The position numbers and the translations under genes are program-made. A DNA stretch of 64,000 bases from Aplectana chamaeleonis (Eukaryota > Nematoda > Chromadorea > Rhabditida > Cosmocercidae): NCBI GenBank assembly GCA_029168955.1, contig JAPDOI010001561.1, forward strand, positions 62,001-126,000, written 5' to 3'. The notes under the pieces were generated by a model. It was given only the letters and a program-made list of their open reading frames with translations, ran no database searches and was not told the origin of the DNA. Positions within the stretch are counted from its first letter, which is position 1. Each line of letters begins with the position of its first letter. Of the stretch, positions 22,280 to 34,500 are shown piece by piece.

Positions 22280-25200
22280 GTAAGTTTCCTCCTATTTCAA
22301 GCACTTATATTAGGTTGACCAGAAAGTTCAACACCGAATCAGGGTCAGCGATTTTCCCCTTACCCGCGTGCAAGCTTTCGATCAAATGAGATATTTGATT
22401 TGTAAGCACAACTTCTTCTCTATCTAACATATTTTGATGCTTCTGGAGAAACCCCCAAAGAAATACACACAAATTGAGCACCAAAAATGTTTAACCCATT
22501 CACGACCACGTGTCTCGCCGTGGGGACTCAGGTTGACTACCACTTCGGACAGCGTGTCCCACCGGTTGGACACGCTTTTCAAAAATTGGTTTCTGTGTCA
22601 CAAGGAACAGAGGCGTCATAACTCCTGAGCACCAAACTCATCCCCCACGCAGAGCGGCATTCGCCCTCCTCCAGAAATATCCGTACCTAATACGGACTCA
22701 AAGTCCTCGTCTAGGGCCTCCCCTATTGGGCCGAATGCGGTACCCTATGAGGTGAGGCGCCTTTTATAAAGATAAAAGGAAAAGTCACGTCAAATTGAGA
22801 CACTTGTTGACGTGAAACCGTGTAGCTTACATTTGGACAACTATAATTTGTCTAACCTCTATTATTATAGGTAGCCATCTCAAATTTGGTAATGGCACTG
22901 CTATCTCCTTCCCTTGATGGAGCGAGCGGCAGGAGCAGGTGCTCCCACCGTCGCCCCTTAAAGGGACGTCTTTGTTGTCGCTCCACCAATTCGGAAATGG
23001 GCTGTATTGCCCAGCGCTTGACCCCTGGCAGTAAAAACGAAAAGTCTTTATGCACCTCCTGAAAACTTCGTCCACCGTAAGTACTCGCATCAGAAAAAAG
23101 AATCTGCTTTGCTCATTACAATAGATATCCGCAATATTTCCGCTAATTTGCAAACAGTTTAGATAAGTTCAAAACATCTACAACATATTGTTGCTCACCC
23201 AAGTCCCAGTTCAAATATCTAGGCCAAATATTCCAGAAACACTTTGGAAATCCCCTGTTTTTTCCTTTCAAACTTCATATTCGAAAATGGTACAGTTGCC
23301 TTTGGTTGCTCTCTAGATCCTCGTGAACATCCATGTCGATTGGCGTTTTCAAGTCAGAAATATACATTCACCACGAAATACAAAATTTTCGTTCGCATGT
23401 GGCATGCCTTTGAAGATTCAAAGATAGATATACTGTCGAGACTGTTTCAGGAATCCTTTTAAGAGCAGACCCATTTCAAGACTTTTTTATGTTACAAAGC
23501 TCACCGAATCTGTATCAGCCGTGAATTTTGTGGGCTATCAAAAATCGCTCAGCGAAACAGAAACTAGAATTTTGAGATAGTTGCCTCTATTGGATAGGCG
23601 CAGAAATGCTGCAATGAAATGAGCTGGAAGGCAATCCTGTTTTATGATATTCAATTTCTGTGAAGCAATTCGAAGTTGTTTGTCAGACATTAGGCTCTAC
23701 GGTCTCGTGAGAGCGTTACACTGCTTACTAACAAAAAAAGTTATGTTATTGACTGAACTAGTTCTGCAAGGCCGTGATGGGCGATCGAATAGTGACAACA
23801 GGGCTCTGATTGCTCAATGAGCAGATGCTAAGAAGAATATAAACATTTCCCTTTTGCTAATCGACTATTAGAAAGCACGGTCGCTTTTCGCAAAACTCAT
23901 GCAGTTTCCTCAGCTGCAGGATGGGCCAGCCCAGTCTTGTTTGGCGAATAATGCTGTCACGAACCACAAAACATAAACTACCAAATACCACAAGCGAGGT
24001 CGAACGCGGTTTGTTCTTGCGGATTCCTAATAGGCAGGACTGATGCATCACTGGATCCTTTTCAAAGTGTGTGGCGCGTGAACAAACCTATTGTTGCCAA
24101 CTGAGGTTTAGTTTAGAGCATCTGTGGGTGACACGGTCTATCGGCCAGCCCCTTGAGCTAACATAAGTTGTCTGGATCAACATCCCCCGGCACGGGAAAA
24201 TGTAGGTCGCAACAACGGATGCTTTTTGTCCGACGCCTTGCCAGACCCTGAGCGTAAACAGTTCCTTTTTGCCCGAACACTAAGTTACGCAGAACTGAGA
24301 CTTTGGCTCGATGTGAGGATCAAATAAAACTGATAGTAATCTGCGACTAGTACAGGGTGAACGAATTCTCGCCCGACTCGGGTGACTCAAACACTGAATT
24401 CTGCAAAACGTCAACCTCCGAGAAAAAAATAGATGTGACTATGTTGGAACAGGTTGAGCAGGAGTTAGGCCTTAGGATCCTGTAAAAATTGTAAAGCGTA
24501 AACATAAAATTAGCTGCTTGTGCCATGCGAACTTGTTGTGTCGTAGAATGAATGCAAGACGTTGAATGTTTGTGATGGTCTGTGCTCCAAGCAAAAGATC
24601 TAAGAATGGAGAAATCCGCTATGATACTATAACCTTCTGAACTCGACCGACAGCGTTATTATGATTGATAGAAAATTCTAGACCCAGAATGATGAATGAT
24701 AGTAACTTCCGAACCTGAAATGCCGTTATTCTCGCAACCGTGAATAAGGCGAGTTTCAAAGCTTGTTCTACAACTTTTCCAGAAAAGATGTGGTCCATCA
24801 GTCACAGCAGAACGGTAGTCAGTTTGCGCATGCATGACAAGGTTGGTCTACACGGTCTCTACAACACGTTCATTACGCTACCCACTCTAGAATGCTACAG
24901 CGGGAGACAATCATATTATCACTAAACAGCGATCGTAAAAATCGTGATTCTTATCACTCATGACGCGTGCGGCGCGCGCGATGCCGCAGCCTTCGTCTGC
25001 CCCCCACCCTCTCGCTGCCTCGAACCTCCGCTTCGCACCAGCACGAGTAGGAGTCTTGAAAATTTCGCAGTTTTTACAGTCTGTACCATTGTTAATGCGC
25101 AGTTCGGGGGTGATTCTTGCTTTTTCTGTTCACCCCATTCAACGCCCTACAGCACAGTGAGCTGAAACTGATACAGCAAAATGGAGACATATAAACTCGA

Positions 25201-28200
25201 AAATACAACGGAGCAGCTTTCGAAGGTTTAGAAGCTTCTCCGGCAATCGTTGTTTCTCTCCGCACAGGCTGCGCGAAGACGCAGCAGGGCTGTAATTTGA
25301 ACATCGTAAGTTGCCCCCGTGCAACTTACCGGTCTTGCATGACAGTGGCAGTCCGCAACTTCGCGTTCCACATCTTCAAACCGGAGGCCGAAACCTTCTA
25401 CCGAATCAGTTATTGTTATGTGGACCAGCGAGGTGGGTGTCCAGGGAGCGCGAAACAGCTGACAGCAGCCGGATTTGGGTATGCGGTGAATAATTCAATT
25501 TTTAAATATTAAGGTGAGTTGTTTTGCAAAAAAAATGCTTTTATAATTATTTCTGAGTTTTGTTTTTTTTTGTAGGAATGGGTAGGATTGAACATGATTT
25601 TGGGTAGAATTTTCTGTTTTTTTGCTGTTTTTTTTCGTCAGATTCTTGCGTTCTTTTTTGCTTTGTGGGATGAACGATGGAAAAAGTGATCGATCCATTG
25701 AGTTTTTTCAATCTGCTAGCTAGACTCTTTTTATTAACAAATGCATATTAATTTACTGTGCTGAAAATGCATCAAAACATTTGATTTTCTGAAATTTCGA
25801 AAGACACGAAATTTGAATATTTAGGAAATAACGGAAGGTATCCAATACCCACTATTTGTTCGGTTTGTTCATTCGAACCGTTAAGAGGCCAGATTTTCGA
25901 CATCAGTCATTAATTCGAAAAAAATGTTTTAGGTGTGTTATACTGATATATTCATACATTCGCGTTTTTCAACGAGACCTCATTCAAAACTATTATATTA
26001 TACATTCGGTGGTCGACTCAGTATTCAAGGCCAGAATGAAATAAAGCACCGATCGGTAGGGCTATCAATCGAAGTATTTCTATAGAGTTTTTATAGGAGC
26101 AATGCTTGACAGCAGTATCAAACATCTTTCTTCAGAATATTCGTTGGCTCCCCCGTCTAGACCAATGCCAAAATCTTTTCTTTCAAAACGGATCCAATCT
26201 CACTCATGGCTACCAAAACCACAGAAACATTTATGAAAACATCTTCTCATGCAAGAACTACTCTTGGTATTGCAGGAAGAACATACTAAACCGGTATAGA
26301 AATGAACATAAAGTTCGTATGCCATCTCACATCATATATGTTATTGAATCGTGGATCTGTGAAATCAATAATTGCTATTTGTGTTTAATATACAGCGTAC
26401 TTTAAAGATGAAATAAATAAACTATTGTCTGGTCATTGTTCTATTTTGCTTAGCAGGACTGCTGCTCACGGCTTGCCTCCTATATGGTGTCACAATACTC
26501 AATGGGCTAAGCTTGTTCCGCCCAGGAAACGATATCCTGCTCTAACTCTGAATTTTATAGGCCATGAACGCGAAACCCATACAAAACAACACTTTCACCG
26601 TTAGTTGCAAAACTTTAACCTGGTGGAGATCACTTGTCGTTTGTTAGCTTCTGCTTATCGCGATGCTCCATCTAACAGGTGTATCGCACAGTTTTCCATT
26701 CCTTTGTAAAGTGCTTGCATCAGAACTCCTCAGCAAGAACTCTCAACTTGACGGGAACTGAACTTTGGAGATGCGAGCCCGACTCTCCGTCGGTCACCCC
26801 TAACCCACTTTGACGGGTGGGGTCAGCCCACGTCCACTCTCCATAACCATGAGCCTTTCTCATTTAATGGCCACCTCGCCTGCCGTCGATCGCTAATCAC
26901 AGTCTCAGCTGATTGCACGGGGCCACCGAGACACCTCAGATAGGGATATCACACTTCCCGCGGTACCACTAGCCGACGTCCCGTAACCCCTCTCGATGAA
27001 GGCCAATAGATCGATCGCGGGCAGTCGGCAGCGCCGTTTCGTTTACTACCCGTACAAGTTGAACAAGCACTCTGCGGCCCTTCTGCCCTCGCGTTACGGC
27101 TAATTTGATGACTGACAGAAGACAATACTAAAGCAGTGTGTGGAGCACTTCAAAATCACCCTTTAGATAAAGGTCTGTTGGAACAAAATTTCGAAAATGC
27201 CCTTCTGGGCCCTTCATCTTGACCTGCTTCTGACAAGTAAAGAGTAAGCTTACACAGGGTCGCTTACTACACGACTTGCCCTGGCAGTCTTTCCATCCGC
27301 AAATGCCATCAACAGACAATGGCTCACCTGCCCAGAGCAAGCGTCGCATACAGCGAGGGTTTTGGGAAGAGTCTCAACACAGCGTTCTCTGCTCAGCAAT
27401 TGTTCATTGGCTCCACTCTAGTATGTGGTGCAATGATGATTCCAATGTGGGAATCGATGAGTGAGTGTTCGATGACCCCCAGGAATAGCCGACTTCCCGC
27501 CGACATTCCGCGGGAAGACTGGAAAACCTCTCTCTCCGCGGGAAGTGGGGGGGGGCACGCCCACAAAATTGGGGCCGCGCAAAATCGACTAGCACGACTT
27601 GGCCGGCGGGAAGTGGGCTGTCTTTATTTGAGACCTCATCGCGCCAACCGTCATGCCATCTCTGCGCAGAGGGGGGTTTACTACTTGACTCGCATTCCGT
27701 GGTACCCAACAAAGTACCCTGGGGCGTTCAACAACAATGATAGGTCTTTTTTATAAATTACAGAAGGAGAGGAACTTTTTCAGCTCTGCCTGAACAGTTG
27801 TGGAAGAGCTGAATAAGTTGCTAACCCTAGTTTTCTCCAAGTAAGATTTGGCGGTCCCAAACAAACAGTAAACCTCGGCAGTCAATTATAGGCAGGTTTC
27901 GCGATACAAGCGGTTGTTTTGCTATTATCATGAAAAGGGGCTACTGCGAAACAGACAAAAAATCTTGGAGACTCAGGCAGATTATGAAAAAATTTTCTAA
28001 GTTTTGACCCCGATTAGGTTGTATCTTATTGTTAGCCACCGCTCAAGGTGTTTTCCCACTTTCCAGTGGGTTCAGAGCTCCAGCCGCTGATCCCTGGAGA
28101 AGAACGGTGTGTGAATGAAGACACACCGCTCTGCCATCCTTTTAGATCCTACCCCTTATCAATCAAGTGTCATCAGTTCTGTTAACAGCGAGTCACCGGG

Positions 28201-29264
28201 AGTTTTTGTCTGCTTCGCTATAGTCATGAAAAGGTAGATCTGGCCATCACAAACGCGAAAAAAAGTGAAACGTTCGAGGAAAATACGCTCCAGAACAGGT
28301 AATTGCTCAATGTCCGCCCGTCTCCACTTGTCGAGGTTTATATAAATGCCTGTCTTGTCAACCTTTATTTTGTTTCTAGAGTAAATTCTGAGCAGTGAAA
28401 ACCACTGAATGCTTTGACAGCAAACTTAACAGCGGATGGACATGCATTAAGGAAAATCTCGTTAATTGGGGGGTCGGCCGACACCAGTATGTAGCCGGTA
28501 TACCTTGTCTTTTGAGCGTTTTCCCCGCAACTCTTCAAGGTTTTTCACTCATATTTACTCTTGTGAAGACCAAATCTGCATTCTCATGGAGAGAGCTCAG
28601 AATTTTTTTTATCGCAAACCCTGCCTTTAGGATGAGTTTGTTTAGGCAGCAGGCACTTTGATAAAAACAACGCTTTCTCCAGTGAAGTTCCACTTCTGCT
28701 AGAGAAGCCAACATCGTCGAGGAATAGTGTGGACGCGAATCATCAAGCTCATTCCTTATGAGGACAGACTATCGTATGCACTAGTCGTGTTTCGCTCAGC
28801 ATTTTTTGTGCGGTCGTATTTTGAGAGCAAAGCTTCAACTTCGTAAGCAGTTTTTCACTCACTGAATTCCGCTATCAAGGAGGCCTAGTAGGATAGACGG
28901 AAAGTACCATTGGGTCATCAGCGTTACGCTCGTGGTGCCTATGATGGTCTGTTCTCGCTTCAAGAAGCGTCGAAAATTTTTGAAGGCAGAGCACGCACAA
29001 AAAACGACCTTTTTTTCAATTTCGCGCAGGCAGGCCCAACAGATTGTGATTACAGTAGAACTTACACATAGAGCATTCAAGTTTTGAAGAGCGTTGATTT
29101 TAAAATTCGGGTGCATTCAACTTCCCTAACTTTACAGCTATCTTGGTGTGTATGGTGTGATACACACACGTTTAAAAATCAATTCTCGTATTCAGATTTG
29201 CGCCCTAAACTTATTACAATCAGGTGAGTTGGCTCTTAATGAACTCTGAGAAGCTTCTGAAGCT

Positions 29265-29390
29265 GGTTTTTCAAAAGGCAGAACTCTCATTTTCGTTGAA
29301 TACAGCAGTTCGTATGGCTCTGTTATGAATCAGCACATAGTCTGTTCTGCGCAAATGATTTCCTACGACATCATTGGATGTTTCCACTAA
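29265..29390 (+). pseudogene. Possible protease-homologue exon in C1
   Basis: Plus-strand open stretch reading SKGRTLIFVEYSSSYGSVMN then QHIVCSAQMISYDIIGCFH before a stop. The paralogue at 62823-62990 is read in the same frame with many substitutions. Laid against an S1 protease N-terminal half, 'GSVMNQHIVCSAQM' falls on the 'GTLI..HWVLTAAHC' segment, with Ala-Gln-Met in place of Ala-His-Cys. If this is right, the gene family lacks the catalytic His. The similarity is short, and I rate it as suggestive only. Confidence 0.3.
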
Positions 29391-30114
29391 CTGCTAAATC
29401 AGCTGAAATGCTATTAATCTGTCGAGGACAGACTGACGGGATAATTACTGAATTCGCACCGCTTTGAGAGTTTAAGCAGAAAAGTAGCTCGAAAGAGCCG
29501 CCAAATATTTCTCGCCGCGAAGTAGCCACGAAGCGGCAGCCAATTATGAGGTCTGCATGGGTCTAGCTCAGCTTAGTTTGGTTAAGCTTAGTTGAGTTAT
29601 CTGCGGTTTATACAATAGAAAACGTTTTTTCGCTGCTTGAGCCGTGCCCTACTCCGGACTTCTACGGGTAAAATCGAGTTTCTTGATCCATTATTACTTT
29701 CTCCTCTTAAATGAGCTTATCCGTGTCAGCCTACCGTGCGGGGATCAACCATGGCAGAGCGGCGTTTTTTAGTTACATGCAACGTATTGAGTCAGTTCAA
29801 ACAGCTGCTCGATACAGAATTTGATTGGATGTTCGAAGCATCACAAATCTATCTGAAATCGGACGCTGATGAGCTCGGATGTTAACAGGATATCAGCGTA
29901 TTTCATAGTATGCACGCCTCAGATTTTCTTACTCTCCGCTATGACTACCAGAATGTTTCTTCTCAGTGGAACATGGAGTCATCAGTTCAATTCGACATGC
30001 ATATAGCGAAAATGCAAGTCATTATCAACATTGAAGGCTTCCTATTCAATTCCCAGACGAGGTACGAAATGACCAGTTCCCTACGATTACTCCCTACATA
30101 TTTATCATGTTCAG

Positions 30115-30241
30115 AGGTGCTCTTCGGCCTGGAACAATAGACTTGATGGATGTTGTGTACTACGACACAAACGGCGAGCAAAAGTTCTATGTCACAAAAG
30201 GTGCTACAACGAAGGTAGCCAAAACGGACCAGCGAAAATAA
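30115..30241 (+). CDS. Possible terminal exon of an unrecognised gene
   Basis: After a CATGTTCAG acceptor, an open frame reads GALRPGTIDLMDVVYYDTNG, then a lysine- and threonine-rich end (KGATTKVAKTDQRK) and TAA. The frame is also open for about 80 bases upstream. I found no partner exon and no homologue in block C2. The residue composition looks protein-like, but support is limited to the splice acceptor and open frame. Confidence 0.25.
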
Positions 30242-30612
30242 TTGGTGAGTGGTAAGGCGAGTGGTCCTGCCGGCTTCGACTTGGTTGCCTTCGGCACTGC
30301 ACCGTCGTCTGCGGTGTGGTGGTGCAAAAACGGCGATTGAGGTGACTAATGGCGGATGACGGAATCTGAAGCAGTGCGATGGGAGTGGTTGATATGTTTT
30401 TTGGTAGATGGTCTGTGATTGGTCGGCTTTCGAGCCTAGATCGAGCACCCACGCACTTGGAGATCAGTCGCTAATTTTATCGGCGAACGATACCCTATCA
30501 CAACAATGGACATGAGCCCTGCGCTGCGGTTTAACGAGAAATGTCTTCTGGTGTTTGGCTTCATTTGTGTGTTTGGGAAAGCGGAGCAAAAAGACCTCAA
30601 TATTGTCTTTAA

Positions 30613-31101
30613 AGGCAGTGTTCACGACAAAAATCTTTTTTTTTGTTTTTTCATTCATCTTGAAAACGGTCCGACGCTGATTTGAATGGTGAATATGTAA
30701 TTGTACAAGACCTTCTAGAAACGGAGTTATGGCCCTTCAAAAATTGAGCTAGGAAAGCATTGTGGACGAGTTGACCAAGGCTTATAGCTCCAGTTTTTTG
30801 CAGCCGATCTATGCCAACTCACCTTAGTAGTGAGATGGGTTGAGAATGAAGGGGAGAACGGGGCTAGTGATCGGAATTCATCGCTCATCTCGCGATCTCG
30901 GGTTTTCATTTGTTCACTTCGGAGGGCGGGCAATGCGCTTTTTGGGTTTGCCTTGCGCTCAAAAATGGCAACTTCGTTCTCTTTTGGGACTTTTTCGGAC
31001 TCGTTTTCATGCGTTCTTTCAACGTTAGCGTTTCAGTGTGCCTATCCACTACCCATTCCTAGTGGAAACTAAAACACACCCTTTTATCGTGAACACTGCC
31101 T
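30613..31101. mobile_element. AGGCA-family MITE with visible empty site
   Basis: Ends AGGCAGTGTTCACGA and TCGTGAACACTGCCT are flanked by TTAA on both sides (within TTTAAA). The paralogous position in unit 1 (about 10154) reads TTGTCTTTAAACGTC with no insertion. This filled/empty pair gives the exact 489-bp extent and shows that TTAA is duplicated or used as the target. No coding sequence was found inside. Confidence 0.9.
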
Positions 31102-31572
31102 TTAAACGTCTTTTTACGGAAAGCATGACAACAGTTATATTTGACGATATTGTTGTCTGAAATGGTAAATGAAGGTAAGACCGGCAAGAATGCAATGCAG
31201 CCTAATTTTCAGATTTGTGGCTGTGTGAAAAGAACCAGTTGCCGGTAAATAGACAAGATATAGCCGAGAAATAGCCCAAAAGGCTCCTCAGTGGTTCCTG
31301 GTGAACTACTCTTCGGCTCTATCGCGGCTAATTCGCGGAAAACGTGGTCACGGCCGGGCATTGGCGGCAAAACTGTCGAGAAATGCCGCGGAAGACAGCT
31401 AACTGTGCAAAAATATTTCGTAGCAGTAGACGAGATTTCCTTGAGACAAAGTTCAATACTTCATAGTCAAACATTACAACAGCTCCCAAACGGTGCTAAG
31501 CCCAGAACTAATTCAAGCGTCTCGACCCCCTGCAGAAGAAAGCGTCTAGACCCCCTGCAGAAGAATCATCAT

Positions 31573-34500
31573 CTACAGCGGCTGACTCAGTATGCTTCTC
31601 GGCTGATTTACTCTCCGATTTTTCCTCCGAGCTCTCAGTAGTTGAACAAATACCTGAAGTGTGGGTAGGTTTTTCTTCATAAAATCCCTGACAAAAAAGA
31701 GTGACATAGTAAATATCTGCATATAAATTGAGGAACTATGATACCATAAATCAGCGAATCATGGTATATCATGATTACAGGGTGGCTGAAAGGTTCCCGC
31801 ACTTCTTTATTTGGCGGACATAGTTGTGCAAATTGCTTGCGAATCATCGAATCAACCCATTCCAACAACTCTAGGCTTCTTTAGATCAAGGGCAGTAATT
31901 TCAGTCAGAAAAAGTTGGAAGGAGTTTTCGAAACCATGTTCCTTCGCTTCAAAACATTTACACGGCTCACTTTTGAAAAGCACCCACATTGGTCGCACAC
32001 TTCGGAGCCGTAATTCGGTTCAAACTATGCATTAAAGCTGTTTTCAACGCATGCGATGTAGCGTATTGTTTTCATGATATTTTGTACCACAGGATGTATG
32101 AAATTTAAAAAAAAAATTGAGTCTAAGTCGGACAGATTATGTGGCCAAACATCTTGCCTCAGAGTCCCGGAACCATTATCACGAAACAGCAGTTGTCGAG
32201 TTAATCAAACGTTTCAGTGCTCAGACCTTTTACAATGGAAATCCTTCTTCTGAAGGTTTTTTTTCCAAGCAGCTGGTCACAAAACTAACGATTATAGAGT
32301 TGAGATATGGTAAGAACCCTCTTATCTAAAAAGTGGTTTCCTAAGGCTGGCGCGTGCGACCAACGCCAACCAAATGGACCATGTGACGACAGCTTTCTAA
32401 CAGTTTTTTGGAAACATTTTCAACTTTCACTATCCCGCAACGTGATTAATTTAATTTTTTTTTTCAATCTTTTCTCGAACTTGCGATTTTTGAAGTGGGT
32501 CGTTTTGTTGATCCACAACCGGTTTTCTTAGCCTGTAACGCTATCAAAAAAATGCGGAAACTTTCAGCCACCCTCTACATATGTAACCCTTTAAGGTTCG
32601 CGATGACTTATTTTCTCTAGTTGAGTGAAACTCTTGTTGTTACCCTACTTCTTAACTATTTACCTTTTTGTGTGTTCTACTTGTTTCTGCAGTGGAATTG
32701 AGATGTCAAAAAGTGTTGGAGGATGGTTTTCTCTCTATACCGGACCGCAAATAAGAATCTTGGGCTAATTTCCAAAAAACTGAAGGTCATACATTGTAAC
32801 CGAATGAGAGTTTAGCAGTGAGATTTCACTACTATCAGCTAAGTTTTACAAAAGTTTCGACTAAACCACATTTGCCTTCTCGCACTCATCGGCTTTCACT
32901 TGATTCGAAAGCGGTCACTTTCGATTTTTCCAAACTTAGGCTTTACGTCTTTACCGGTTCTCAAGGGGCTATATAGTTTTTCGCCTGAGAACTACGCTCA
33001 ATATCCACAAAACATCCCATCTTTAATTAATCGAATAGTAAAATTTTCTCATATCTGCCGTCTCCCGTCAGAGGATTATATGGGAAATTCGCATTACATA
33101 CCTGTGTTGGCGCAGATCCAGTCCACATATTTGGTTACGTCAACAAAATCCCCCGACATATCTTAAGTACATAAAGCAACGTGTTCTGCTACTCTTTGTT
33201 CCCTTATAATTTGAAGAGCAAAAGGATGTAAAGCCTAGCTTGCTCGGATGAGTTCAGGCGGAGCAAGTAGCTGAGCGGTCGGTCATAAGCCCCATTCATA
33301 GCTGTCGACTTCACTCTGACATTCGGACAGCGCGGCGCTGGGGCATTTTCGGCATTTAGCGCGAGGCTGGGGCACGATTGGTGGGCGGAGCACCCCTCAG
33401 CACGAGGCCAGCGACTGCCTCTCCGCGGAATCTTCGCGAGACGGCGTGTTCCATGCGAGACCTGCTGAAATAGTTGAACGGTGCCGCGCTGGGGTAATAA
33501 TTCATGGCCCAGCCTCGCGCTCCGTTCCGATTTCGATTAGATCGCGGAAGCAAACCTGAGATTCTCATTTATTCCTATAGGCCAAACCATTTTTGTCATC
33601 AATGTGTGCCAGTAGCTTATCTTCATTAGGTTTACAAATTTGTGATTTCCTGTTATCGTGTGAGCCGATATTATCTACCTGTATGCCAAATCGCTACAGC
33701 ACGGAGGCTGTTTTTTTTAATGAAATGGGGCAGGAAAGTGATTAAGAAGTTGGGCACAATACTTAATGATCATAAATTTAGTCGAAGTTATTGATTTATC
33801 GATCAAATCACTTGGACTTGTTGTGAGCCGCGGTATTTTCGGATGGAATGGATTAGGGGGACTTGTCATTGGGTTGATCACTTATTGATTATTAAATCAG
33901 TCGAAATTATCGATTGGTAGATCAAATCGATGAAACTTGTCGTACGTCGTGCTTTTTTTTGACAGGTATAGGTAACGCATACCTGTCAATATCATTTCAT
34001 GAAGTTGTTGATAAAATGTATATTTTTCAGATTTGGGTGACGATCTCAGAGGACTCGGACATGACGAACTCAAAGCCGCAGTCTTGATTAACAGGCATCA
34101 ATCCACGTGAGTAAAGGATTCATCTTAAAGAGCATTACACTTGAAACGAAAATTGTATTTCAGATTCTACCAGTCGCTTGGGAGCAGTCATCGAGAGAGG
34201 ACGGTCAAATTCGACAGCGTGGTTCATCAGCAAATCGCATGGCGCAAAGAAACGTTTAAAGCTTTGCAAAAATCACTGTAAGTTGAAAGCGCTAGATGAT
34301 ACGCCTTGTTTCCAATCAATTAATTTTCAGACGAGACGTTCGAGACGCAAAATTGTTGAGGAAGGCGGCTCTCAGATTTGGATTCCGAGAAATGTAAGTT
34401 TGTGAACATACTTGCGCCGCAATTTAGTTCATTTTCGCATAAACTGTGTTCAGTGGTACAAATGCTTAAACACTTTTTTCAGCATTGCGCGCAGTCACGG

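Larger units (their letters stand above)
10020..30433. repeat. Duplicated unit 1 of the tandem array
   Basis: The stretch from GCCTAGATCGAGCACCC at 10020 is matched from 30434 onward, and order is conserved through protease 3' exons, protease 5' exons, RTE relic, Penelope-like relic and block C. Examples of matching landmarks are 10714/31778 (CAGGGTGGCTGAAA element), 12515/33102 (exon 9), 13440/35989 (Ser exon), 18588/42591 (signal peptide), 20430/47850 and 21350/49080. The unit is about 20.4 kb here and about 32.5 kb in unit 2; the difference is mostly inserted elements. Unit 0 lacks the Penelope-like relic and block C. Confidence 0.85.
22640..30433. repeat. Block C1 (duplicated as C2)
   Basis: This block is matched piecewise, in the same order and orientation, by 52.65-63.0 kb: 22700-24120 with 52730-54510, 24650-25290 with 60780-61530, 27620-27890 with 61680-61900, and 28640-29390 with 61930-62990. 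Shared landmarks are CACGTCAAATTGAGACACTT (22787 and 52813) and GTGTGGACGCGAA.CATCAAG (28729 and 61992). Coding signal is weak and is described separately. The stretch 26740-27110 is GC-rich and unmatched in C2; 27440-27640 contains several GCGGGAAG/CTTCCCGC repeats in both orientations; 25500-25700 is T-rich. I recognise nothing else. Confidence 0.65.

Noticed and set aside
29987..30448. 153-codon minus frame
   Set aside because: Arginine/proline-rich composition without motif, ends where the unit repeat begins; the opposite strand has a more protein-like terminal exon candidate.
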